Below the pieces are notes generated by a model that had not been told where the DNA came from, searched no databases, and was given only the letters and a program-made list of their open reading frames with translations. A stretch of 64,000 nucleotides of DNA from Microvirga lupini (lineage in GTDB: Bacteria > Pseudomonadota > Alphaproteobacteria > Rhizobiales > Beijerinckiaceae), in contig NZ_JACHWB010000002.1 in NCBI RefSeq assembly GCF_014191055.1, positions 558,001-622,000 of the forward strand, written 5' to 3'. Positions within the stretch are counted from its first letter, which is position 1; every line of letters begins with the position of its first letter. Shown piece after piece: positions 18,824 to 26,119 of the stretch. A program made the position numbers and the translations under genes.

Positions 18824-19228
18824 CTACCGGATGGCCGTGGCTTGCGACCAGACGACCATCCAATGTCCATCACGATCTTCATAAGTGTCGGTGTGCCAGT
18901 AGTCACTGAGGGGAACTTTGTGCCCGCCGAAGACGACTTCGAGCTGAGCGCGATATCGAAGAACCGCGACCCCGTCGTAGAGCCGCACGGCGATGTCGCC
19001 TGGCTGCCATGTCAGGTACTTGAGCTGCCCGGAGGCGATGGCACCCATATAGTCCTGCTTTGAAAGAGCCACGCCGATTGGCGTTATCAGCTGGAAGTCC
19101 GGAGCATGAAAGCGTTTTGCCTGATCGATATCAGCGCTGACCAGGGCGCGAAGCCTGGCACGTTCCGTTTCCCGCAGATTTTCGGCGTCGCCGGTCGGTG
19201 AGAACGCGTCGGTGGTCGGGATTGTCAT
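18824..19228 (-). CDS. NTF2-like (DUF4440/SnoaL-type) protein
   Basis: A 134-residue cytoplasmic protein with the cone-shaped NTF2-like fold inferred from its pattern. It begins with a helix (ERARLRALVSADIDQAKRFH), then APDFQLITPIGVALSKQDYM, and ends with a strand-rich part with YWHTDTYEDRDGHWMVVWSQAT. Such proteins are small-molecule isomerases, hydrolases or binding proteins; no catalytic role can be assigned. GGAGA lies 7 nt before the ATG. It starts 54 nt after the reductase gene stop on the same strand, so they are probably co-transcribed. Confidence 0.85.
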   Translation of the reverse strand: MTIPTTDAFSPTGDAENLRETERARLRALVSADIDQAKRFHAPDFQLITPIGVALSKQDYMGAIASGQLKYLTWQPGDIAVRLYDGVAVLRYRAQLEVVFGGHKVPLSDYWHTDTYEDRDGHWMVVWSQATAIR

Positions 19229-19282
19229 GTGTGTTCTCCGTGATGGAAAAAAGATCGATTGATCGCTGTTGAAATCGGCGGG

Positions 19283-20350
19283 TCAAGCGTGCTGGTCAGG
19301 CCTCACGGCGGGCACCAAGCCTAAGTCGATGAGGCTTTGTGCACTGGCCCGGATACACTCCTCGTCCGGTCGTGAGCTCCAGTTCAGGATCCGCCTCGCC
19401 TTTGCTGCGCTGACGCTCAGATCCCGACCGAGTTCGTGAACGATCGTTCGTGCGTTGGGATCGGACTTCGCCATATCTCTGACGACGTCATCGGGAACTT
19501 CACGGATCGGCAGCCGGGACGCATGGTGGGGAAAGGAGCGTGCAAGAACGGCCACCAAATCCTTGAGCCAGAAAAACCCGCCGCCGACAATGAAGCGTTG
19601 GCCGCCAGCCGCTGGAACTGTCATTGCCCGGATGTGGGCATCCGCAGCATCGCGTACATCCACAACGGAGAAGCCAAAACGCGGGATGCCGTCGAAGTGC
19701 CCTGACATCAGGTGATGAATCAAGCCCACGGATGTCCCAATCTTCGTGCTGAGCAAAGGCCCAAGGATCACGCTGGGATTGATGACGGCAAGGTCGAGCC
19801 CGACGTCCCGCGCAAAGCTCCAGGCAGCCCACTCGGTGAGTGTCTTCGATTTGTAATAGGGAGTCGCACGGGGGCTTTCCGGGTCGGTCCAGTTGTCCTC
19901 GGTATAAGGCGCCTGGCCGTCGCCATGGTTCGTGGCCGCCACCGACGATGTCATCACGACGCGCTTCACCCGCGCCTGGTGCGCTGTGCGGAGCACTCGC
20001 AACGCACCATCATGGGCTGTCCGGATCAGCTCACGCTCATTCTCGGGAAACCCTGGGGGAAAGGGCGACGCCGTATGAATGACATATCGGCAATCCTTGA
20101 CAGCCGCAGCCCAGCCATCATCGCTGTCAAGATCGGCCTGCACAAAACTGAGATTCTCCGCAACATCCCTATGAGTATGGGATCCAAGTTCGCTGCGTAT
20201 CGCATCGCTCTTGTCGATGTGCCGCAGGCTGCCCCGAACCCGATACCCTTGCTCAAGCAATTGCAAAGCAATGTGGCCAGCGAGAAATCCGCCAATGCCT
20301 GTCACCAGCACAGTTAACTTTTCGGGATCGTCATCGAGAGCAATGTTCAT
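19283..20350 (-). CDS. NAD-dependent epimerase/dehydratase (extended SDR)
   Basis: A 355-residue extended short-chain dehydrogenase resembling dihydroflavonol-4-reductase and 3-beta-HSD-type enzymes. The nucleotide-binding motif is VLVTGIGGFLAGHIA (about residues 14-28), and the catalytic Tyr-x3-Lys is seen as YYKSK near residue 165; VMTSSVAATNHG is the preceding Ser strand. The start at 20350 is chosen over one 21 nt upstream because AAGGA lies 8 nt before it. It is followed by the NTF2-like gene, which may act on the same compound. The substrate is unknown. Confidence 0.88.
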   Translation of the reverse strand: MNIALDDDPEKLTVLVTGIGGFLAGHIALQLLEQGYRVRGSLRHIDKSDAIRSELGSHTHRDVAENLSFVQADLDSDDGWAAAVKDCRYVIHTASPFPPGFPENERELIRTAHDGALRVLRTAHQARVKRVVMTSSVAATNHGDGQAPYTEDNWTDPESPRATPYYKSKTLTEWAAWSFARDVGLDLAVINPSVILGPLLSTKIGTSVGLIHHLMSGHFDGIPRFGFSVVDVRDAADAHIRAMTVPAAGGQRFIVGGGFFWLKDLVAVLARSFPHHASRLPIREVPDDVVRDMAKSDPNARTIVHELGRDLSVSAAKARRILNWSSRPDEECIRASAQSLIDLGLVPAVRPDQHA

Positions 20351-20445
20351 CGGATATCCTTGCAGCCGCACCTGAGGCGACCGCCAAAATCAAACACAGG
20401 AGTGATTGGGACGAGGTCGGCCCTCGCCATACGGAGCGCTGGGCT

Positions 20446-20550
20446 AAAGCATCCGATGTGAATCCGAACTCACGTCCGATGCTTTAAGTTTTTTGGTTTG
20501 ACGCATCTTCTCACGTAAGACCGGTGTCATCTTTCGCGTTCGATGCTCTA
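20446..20550. repeat. 105-bp dispersed palindromic element, copy 1
   Basis: This begins AAAGCATC and has an inner inverted repeat (AAAGCATC...GATGCTTT, 20446-20485), followed by TTTTTTGGTTTGACGCATCTT and ending CGATGCTCTA. A second copy at 43290-43393 agrees over the whole length with scattered substitutions. It lies between two reverse-strand genes. Confidence 0.75.
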
Positions 20551-20593
20551 GGGCCGTGACCGTTGAGTCTTTCCGACACGGCGCCCCATTGGC

Positions 20594-21040
20594 TCACTTC
20601 GTCGTGACGGTCACCAGGGCAGTCACCGGCTTGCCGTCCACGAGAACGGGCTTGTGGTGATCGTCGGCAAGAAGGACGCCAATCACGTGCCGGCCGGCAG
20701 TTTTTGGGCAATGGCCGAAGCGGGCCTTGATGAGGTCGCCCCCGAAGTCGCTGTTCATGCTGTTGTATGGTCTGCCTGGGATGTTGCACGTATCGCCGTC
20801 CGGATCGATCTTCATATGCACATGGCCGCATTGGCGGTTCGTGCCGCACTGGCCTGCGGGCAGCAGTGTGAAGTTGCTCCTCACCACGACGCCGATCGCC
20901 TTTTCAGGATCGTTCCCGAGGTCAACGGCTGTGTCAGGTCGCGGCCAGACGATCTCCAAGGTGGGCCGATCTTCGGCTCGGGCGAGCCCGATCGGCGATG
21001 CCAGGAGAGCAAGGCCGATCATCGAGGCGGAACGAAACAT
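20594..21040 (-). CDS. Exported Cys/His-containing hypothetical protein
   Basis: A 148-residue protein with a signal peptide (MFRSASMIGLALLASPIGLARA). The mature part contains CGTNRQCGHVHMKIDPDGDTCN (about residues 63-85), a Cys/His cluster that could bind metal or form disulfides, and HDVIGVLLADDHH-like His residues near the end (RHVIGVLLADDHHKPV). The start at 21040 has GGAG 7 nt upstream; two Mets further upstream lie inside or near the operator. It is divergent from a tetR gene with two matching operators between them, so it is probably repressed by that TetR protein. Confidence 0.78.
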   Translation of the reverse strand: MFRSASMIGLALLASPIGLARAEDRPTLEIVWPRPDTAVDLGNDPEKAIGVVVRSNFTLLPAGQCGTNRQCGHVHMKIDPDGDTCNIPGRPYNSMNSDFGGDLIKARFGHCPKTAGRHVIGVLLADDHHKPVLVDGKPVTALVTVTTK

Positions 21041-21058
21041 GTGGGTCTCCATCTGCGG

Positions 21059-21075
21059 TGTAATCACTGATTACA
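21059..21075. promoter_or_regulatory. Probable TetR operator 1
   Basis: TGTAATCACTGATTACA is a nearly perfect 17-bp palindrome (only the central base breaks symmetry). It lies just upstream of the exported-protein start and about 60 nt before tetR. Confidence 0.75.
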
Positions 21076-21098
21076 TTCGGGAAAGACCGAGTCAACAA

Positions 21099-21115
21099 AA
21101 TAATCGCTGATTACA
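21099..21115. promoter_or_regulatory. Probable TetR operator 2
   Basis: AATAATCGCTGATTACA repeats operator 1 with three changes, its centre 40 bp away (close to four helical turns). It ends 23 nt before the tetR ATG, where it could block the tetR promoter and give autoregulation. Confidence 0.72.
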
Positions 21116-21138
21116 TCGAAGCGTGCTATCGATCAGAA

Positions 21139-21819
21139 ATGGCCAAGAAATCCGTCACGAAGGCAGGCGAGCAGCCCAAGCCCTATCACCATGGCAACCT
21201 GGTCGAGGCGCTTATTGCGGCGACTGTCGAACTCATCGAGGAACGCGGGGTCGAGCAACTGTCCGTGCGCGAGGTGGCAAAGCGCGCGGGCGTTTCGCCC
21301 GGAGCGCCGTTCCGGCACTTCCGATCGAAGACGGCGCTCCTGACGGCTGTCGCCGAACAGGCGATGGATCGACTCACGGCATCAGTCGCCAGAGCCGTGT
21401 CGGACGTCGACAGCGCTGATCCCGCAGCGGCGTTCGAAGCGATCGGCCAGGGCTATCTCGAATGGGCGCTGGCCAATCCCACGCATTTCCAGATCATCAG
21501 TTCCCGCACGCTGATCGACTTCGACGAATCCTCTAGTCTGCGTGACCAGAACGGAGCCATTCGTGAGACAATGGTTGAATTGTTGACCCGAGCCCAACAT
21601 CAAGGTCAGCTTGCCCCGGACGTTGACCTGGACCACCTCATTCTGGCCGCCCGCGCCTATGTCTATGGCTTGGCCCGCATGGCCATCGACGGCCACTTCC
21701 CGGAATGGCATCCGTCCGAACCGCCCGCCATCGCTGTGCGCAGGGCTCTGCATCTCTTTATGAGCCAGATGATCGTTCCGCCAAAGCGCGATCTCACGAA
21801 GCCGAAGAATCTCTCCTGA
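21139..21819 (+). CDS. TetR/AcrR family regulator with WHG-type C-terminus
   Basis: A 226-residue repressor. The N-terminal HTH is clear: LVEALIAATVELIEERGVEQ, then LSVREVAKRAGVSPGAPFRHF (about residues 41-61). The C-terminal half, with YLEWALANPTHFQIISS near residue 111 and a late ARAYVYGLARMAIDGHFPEW segment, fits the TetR_C_33/WHG group. It is divergent from the exported Cys/His protein, and the 98-nt gap holds two copies of a 17-bp palindrome, so it probably represses both genes. The ligand is unknown. Confidence 0.93.
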   Translation: MAKKSVTKAGEQPKPYHHGNLVEALIAATVELIEERGVEQLSVREVAKRAGVSPGAPFRHFRSKTALLTAVAEQAMDRLTASVARAVSDVDSADPAAAFEAIGQGYLEWALANPTHFQIISSRTLIDFDESSSLRDQNGAIRETMVELLTRAQHQGQLAPDVDLDHLILAARAYVYGLARMAIDGHFPEWHPSEPPAIAVRRALHLFMSQMIVPPKRDLTKPKNLS

Positions 21820-22243
21820 GAAACACTGAACCAGACATCCCGAGTGCAGCACAGGCGATGGCGAATGCTCTCGCTGCCTCGGCGCGATACTGGCGAACAG
21901 AAAGTCTCGAGGCGCGGGTCTTCCCCGGCGAGCTGCTCGTCGCATCATAGAAATGAAGTAACATACAGCATCGAGTTCTTTAATTAACGACAACGTGAAT
22001 ATGATCTATGTCAAATCAACTTCGCTTTGACTCGGGCATAGGATTAAAGGAACAATTGTTCTGATGATATGTATGACGGTTTGAGCAACGCAACCGAGAG
22101 TGTTGCCTCAAAGGCATGATGCCGCTCCGCCATACCGGTGCAAATCCGGATTGTTACACAACAACATCTTCATAGAACATTTGCAGGCAGCGCGATCACA
22201 TCGTGGCCGCCGGATTCTTTGTAACGACACCTGAGTTTTTATC
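21820..22243. other. Leader region of the exopolysaccharide operon
   Basis: 424 nt without a convincing gene. The part from about 21945 to 22080 is visibly AT-richer than its surroundings and is a good place for a promoter. It is followed by the conserved element at 22101-22160 and then about 85 nt before the ATG of the TackOD1 gene. Confidence 0.6.
22101..22160 (+). promoter_or_regulatory. Conserved leader element, possible structured RNA, copy 1
   Basis: The core (22106-22154) begins CCTCAAAGGCATGATGCCGC and contains CCGGTGCAAATCCGG. It matches 34396-34445 with 14 identical leading bases, a GGC-ATGAY-GCC hairpin and a CCGG-7nt-CCGG hairpin kept despite changes in the loops. Outer bases TGTTG and CAACA could close it. 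The CCGGTGCAAATCCGG part recalls a segment of cobalamin riboswitches, but no B12 box is seen. It lies about 90 nt before the TackOD1 start codon. Confidence 0.6.
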
Positions 22244-23599
22244 ATGACATCACTCCTTGCCCGGTCAGCCCTCTCCTTGGGTGGGGTGATCTCGTCCCCC
22301 GAGCAGCTCGCCAACCAGGTTCTCGAGGTCTGGCGCGAGGCCGGCCTGAACTGGAAGCCGCAGGCCCGCTGGTTTCCGCGCATCCCCGTCTATCTTGACG
22401 AGGTTTTCAGCCTTCTGTTCGAGCCCGCGGATGGCGACGACATCGACGTCATCCTGTTCTCCGACGAGCGGCGCTCCGCGCCTCTGCACAACATCCGCGA
22501 CTTCGCGGGCGGGCTCCAGGTTCCGATGATCGATCTCGGAGGACGCGCGGGAGAATTCGCCGACGCTCACTTCGACCTGATGGAACCGCGCACCTGGACC
22601 GAGACGGCGCGCCGCATCATCAAGTTCCGGCAGAGGCGCGAGACCCTCGCACCGCAATACCGCCATACGGTGGATCCCGATCTTCAGCTTCTCGCGCATA
22701 TGTACGTGTCCGGACGCCAGCTGCGCGGCATGCGCTACCCGCTGACTCCGGAAGCCGTGTGCTATCCCGGCTTCATGTCGGCCGGCACGGTGGTCGAGAT
22801 CGCCGAGCGGCTCGTTCTGCGCGGCTTTCTCAAGAAGACCTTCTTCGACCGGCTGCATGAATGCAGGACGTGCCGCTCGCGCCGGCTCAGCGTGCGCGAG
22901 GAATGCCCGTCGTGCCGCTCGGCGGATCTGCGCGAGACGTCGCTGATCCATCACTTCCACTGCGCGGCCCTGCTGCCGGAAGAGCAGTTCCGCCAGGGCC
23001 CGGCCCTGGTCTGCCCGAAGTGCAAGCGCCAGATGCGCAATTACGGCAAGGATTACGACCGGCCCGGCAACGCCTATGTCTGCAACACCTGCGACACCTG
23101 CTCGTCCGAGCTGGAGGTCGGCTTCGTGTGCCTCGACTGCAATGCGCGCATGGATGGCGAAGGGGCCGAGCGGGTCGATCTCTACAGCTACACCCTGACG
23201 GATGGATGTATCGCCTTCCTCGGGGGGAGCACCACGGCCCTCGCCACGACGCTTCCGGTGTCGCTCCAGCGCGAGATCGCGCGGGTTCAAGGGACGATCA
23301 ATGCGCAGGCGGCGGTGGCCGAAATCCGCTTCTCCGAAAAGGAGGCGCTGATCGCCGGCCACGGGCGCTCGGCGTTCGAGCGAGCAAGCGATCTGTTTTT
23401 CGAGGATGTGCGCAACAGACTCGGAGGCGCTGCCTCGCTGCATGTGGGCGCGGACGCGGCCTATATTCTGGCGGAGCGGTTCGATGACGACCTGGAGCGC
23501 GAAATCCGCGCGGTTGTCGCCCGTGCGGAGGAACTCCTTCGGCACAGGCTCGGGGCGCAGCTGACGATTGCCCAGCGTTTCGGGAGCCCCGCGCCGTGA
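22244..23599 (+). CDS. TackOD1-type metal-binding protein
   Basis: A 451-residue soluble protein. The centre (about residues 206-305) has a run of zinc-ribbon cysteine pairs: ECRTCRS, ECPSCRS, HHFHC, VCPKCKR, VCNTCDTC and VCLDC, as in the TackOD1 output domain. The N-terminal part has a receiver-like strand pattern (DDIDVILFSDE) but no clear phospho-acceptor. The C-terminal 110 residues resemble a degenerate GGDEF-like fold only weakly. It is the first gene of an operon with a glycosyltransferase and an HlyD-like protein, and it overlaps the next gene by 4 nt (GTGA). It may sense a signal controlling polysaccharide synthesis. Confidence 0.82.
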   Translation: MTSLLARSALSLGGVISSPEQLANQVLEVWREAGLNWKPQARWFPRIPVYLDEVFSLLFEPADGDDIDVILFSDERRSAPLHNIRDFAGGLQVPMIDLGGRAGEFADAHFDLMEPRTWTETARRIIKFRQRRETLAPQYRHTVDPDLQLLAHMYVSGRQLRGMRYPLTPEAVCYPGFMSAGTVVEIAERLVLRGFLKKTFFDRLHECRTCRSRRLSVREECPSCRSADLRETSLIHHFHCAALLPEEQFRQGPALVCPKCKRQMRNYGKDYDRPGNAYVCNTCDTCSSELEVGFVCLDCNARMDGEGAERVDLYSYTLTDGCIAFLGGSTTALATTLPVSLQREIARVQGTINAQAAVAEIRFSEKEALIAGHGRSAFERASDLFFEDVRNRLGGAASLHVGADAAYILAERFDDDLEREIRAVVARAEELLRHRLGAQLTIAQRFGSPAP

Positions 23600-24873
23600 A
23601 CACGCTTGAGGTCGGCTTCGCCCTCCTTCTGAGCCAGTCGATCCTCAGCATCCTGTCGGTCTTCTGGTACACCCTGCTCTTCGAGTTCCCCCGCTACATG
23701 ATGCCTTTCATGGTGGCAGGCCTCACCATGCGCTCGCCCGACATGGAGGCTGTTCCTGCGGAATCGGAGGCAGCGTCGCGGCCGAGCGTCAGCATCATCC
23801 TGGTGGGCCACAACGAGGAGGAGTCTCTCGAGGCCTGCGTGCGGTCCCTGCACGAGCAGTCGATATCGGGCTTCGAGATCGTCATCGTCAGCGACGGATC
23901 GACCGACCGCATGTCGCAGCGGGCGCGGGACCTCGTGAAGCGCGGCCTCGCGACCCGCGTCTTTTCCACGGATCTCAGGGGCGGCAAGTCCAGCGGGATC
24001 AATCTGGCCTGCGCCTACACGACCGGCGAGATCATCATCAACGTGGATTGCGACTGCTCGTTCGACCGCTATGCCATCGAGCGTCTGATCGAGCCGTTCG
24101 CCGATCCGCGCATCGGCGCCGTTTCCGGCGACATCGCGCCCCGAAACAGCCATGCGAGCGTCATCACGCAGTTTCAGGAAATCGAGTATCTGCAGTCGAT
24201 CTCCATCGGCAAGCGCATCGCCGACGCGTTGAATCAGGTCGTCTGCGTGTCCGGTGCCTTCGGGGCGTTCCGGCGCACGGCGCTCGATGACATCGGCGGC
24301 TTCGATGTCGGCGGCGGCGAGGATCTCGACATGACCATCCGGCTGCGCCTCAAGGGCTGGCAGGTCGCCTACGCGCCCGAGGCCGTGTGCTACACGGATG
24401 TTCCTGAGACGGTGTACCAGTATATCCGCCAGCGCCTGCGCTGGGAGCGCGACGCCATCTGGATCCGCTTCCGCAAGCACCCCAAGCTGATGAACCCGTT
24501 TTCTCCCGATTTCCGCCTGGGCGAAGCGATCCATCAATGGGACTTCATCCTGTTCAACGTGATCGGCGCGCTCATCCTCCCGGTCTATGTAGCCTTGCTC
24601 TTCGTGCAGTACGGCTCGTTCGCGCCTGCCATCCTCGTTGCGATGCAGATCGGGATCATGGCCATTGACGTGCTCATCCTGGCGGCTTCGGCCTGGAGCA
24701 CGGGCCGTCACATCTTCCTGCGAAACATTCTCTTCGTGCCGGGATACTCCCTGTTCATGACCTATGTCATGCGGCCCGTCAGGCTGATCGCCTATATCGA
24801 CGAATGGGCGTTCTCCGGCTCTCACCGCGACAACTACACCCCGGCCAAAGTCCGCATGCAACGCCCCTGGTAG
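23596..24873 (+). CDS. Processive family 2 glycosyltransferase, membrane-bound
   Basis: A 425-residue inner-membrane glycosyltransferase of the cellulose synthase/hyaluronan synthase type. One helix lies at about 5-30; the GT2 catalytic domain starts SVSIILVGHNEEESLEAC (about 64); UDP-sugar-binding Asp151 and Asp153 are in VDCDC, the catalytic base is in GGGEDLD (Asp243), and QRLRW (279-283) marks a processive enzyme. Two to four membrane helices follow (about 315-405). The start is a GTG overlapping the previous stop. It likely polymerises and exports an exopolysaccharide of unknown sugar. No PilZ domain is present, so any c-di-GMP control must be indirect. Confidence 0.9.
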   Translation: MNTLEVGFALLLSQSILSILSVFWYTLLFEFPRYMMPFMVAGLTMRSPDMEAVPAESEAASRPSVSIILVGHNEEESLEACVRSLHEQSISGFEIVIVSDGSTDRMSQRARDLVKRGLATRVFSTDLRGGKSSGINLACAYTTGEIIINVDCDCSFDRYAIERLIEPFADPRIGAVSGDIAPRNSHASVITQFQEIEYLQSISIGKRIADALNQVVCVSGAFGAFRRTALDDIGGFDVGGGEDLDMTIRLRLKGWQVAYAPEAVCYTDVPETVYQYIRQRLRWERDAIWIRFRKHPKLMNPFSPDFRLGEAIHQWDFILFNVIGALILPVYVALLFVQYGSFAPAILVAMQIGIMAIDVLILAASAWSTGRHIFLRNILFVPGYSLFMTYVMRPVRLIAYIDEWAFSGSHRDNYTPAKVRMQRPW

Positions 24874-24886
24874 AACGGAACATCAC

Positions 24887-25897
24887 GTGAAGCGCCTCCG
24901 CAAACACCCTCGCATCGACCTGCTTGATGCTCAACAGCGCTCGTCATCCGGCAGGCTCGGCCGACTGACTTACCTTGGGCTGGTCGTTCTCTTCCTGGGC
25001 TCCCTCGCCTATTACCTGGCCGGCGGCATGGTCGTGCTGTCCATCGACGGCACGGTGCTCAACGACCGCTACTCCGTCGGCGCAAGCTATCCGGGCAAGG
25101 TGGTGGACGTCTATGTCAAGGAAGGAGACCGGGTCGAGGCCGGAACGCCGCTGCTGCGGCTGGAATCCTTCGAGATGGTGCAGGAGCTCGCCAACTTTGC
25201 CCTGCGTGACAGCGAGCTTTCCATCCGCGAGGGCCAGCTCAGCGGCAGGCTGACGGCCTTCGAGGCGGTTTCGCCGCTGGCGCTGCGCACGGCGCGCGAG
25301 ACCATGGTGACGGCGACCCAGTTCGACACCGTGATGAGCAAGGGCATCGTGTCGTCGCTGTCCAAGGACGACGCCCTGCGCAACAGCCTGCAGGCCGCCG
25401 AACGGGTGGCGCAGATGCAGAGCGAGAAGCTGTCCACCGAAAACGAGCTGAAGCTTCTCCGGCAGTCACGCGCCATCTTCCGCGAAGCCATCGGCAAGCT
25501 CAACGGCATCTACGACGACGGCTATCTGCGGGCCGGCGTACCGGGCATCGTCGGCGCGAAGGTGCCGATACCGGGACAGATCATGAAGTTCGGCGACGAG
25601 CTGATGCAGATCAATGGTGGCCGATCCTATATCCTCGCCTACCTGCCCGACGACTACCTGTTCGACATTTCCGAAGGCATGCCGGTGAACGTGAGAGGTG
25701 GAGCATTGTCGGCGAAGGGGCGGATCGACGCCATCCTGACGGTTGCCGATGCGCTGCCTGCGGAGTTCCAGAACATGTTCCGCCCGCGCGACCGCTCCCG
25801 GCTGGCCCGCATCACCCTCGATGACACGAACCCCTTCGCCGTCTCGCAGAAGGTCGCGATTTCCGGTTGCGCCTTCGGCTATTGCTGGGCGCAGTGA
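24887..25897 (+). CDS. HlyD-like membrane fusion (periplasmic adaptor) protein
   Basis: A 336-residue protein with a single N-terminal membrane helix (about 28-48), then a lipoyl-like half (ASYPGKVVDVYVKEGDRVEA, about 67-86), a coiled-coil hairpin (about 95-200) and a second lipoyl half with GIVGAKVPIPGQIMKFGDEL. It spans the periplasm and probably helps export the polymer made by the upstream GT2; a role in type I secretion of the adjacent RTX adhesin is an alternative. The GTG start lies 13 nt after the glycosyltransferase stop and is preceded by GGAA. It ends with an unusual CAFGYCWAQ tail. Confidence 0.85.
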   Translation: MKRLRKHPRIDLLDAQQRSSSGRLGRLTYLGLVVLFLGSLAYYLAGGMVVLSIDGTVLNDRYSVGASYPGKVVDVYVKEGDRVEAGTPLLRLESFEMVQELANFALRDSELSIREGQLSGRLTAFEAVSPLALRTARETMVTATQFDTVMSKGIVSSLSKDDALRNSLQAAERVAQMQSEKLSTENELKLLRQSRAIFREAIGKLNGIYDDGYLRAGVPGIVGAKVPIPGQIMKFGDELMQINGGRSYILAYLPDDYLFDISEGMPVNVRGGALSAKGRIDAILTVADALPAEFQNMFRPRDRSRLARITLDDTNPFAVSQKVAISGCAFGYCWAQ

Positions 25898-26119
25898 ACG
25901 GCTTGGAGGTTGAGGCTGTCTGCGCTGTCCCCTCGGCGAGCGGGAGAGAGCGTCGCCGGCAGGACACAGTGCTGAAAATTGAGTGTTCCGGCTGAAACTT
26001 GCGGCGCTGGGTAGCGCCCCATAAGGCGAACGGTCATTCCCCTCCTAGGAAAATGTGCTATCCCCTTCCCATAGGGAAACAACGGCAGTTGAAGTGCTGC
26101 GAAGCACACGGGGGCGGGC

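Noticed and set aside
22101..22160. A cobalamin riboswitch upstream of the exopolysaccharide operon.
   Set aside because: Only CCGGTGCAAATCCGG is similar; the B12 box and the other conserved parts are not seen, and the downstream genes are unrelated to cobalamin.
24887..25897. The HlyD-like gene as part of a complete type I secretion system for the adhesin.
   Set aside because: No ABC transporter or TolC gene is adjacent, and the gene is tightly coupled to the glycosyltransferase; kept only as an alternative.
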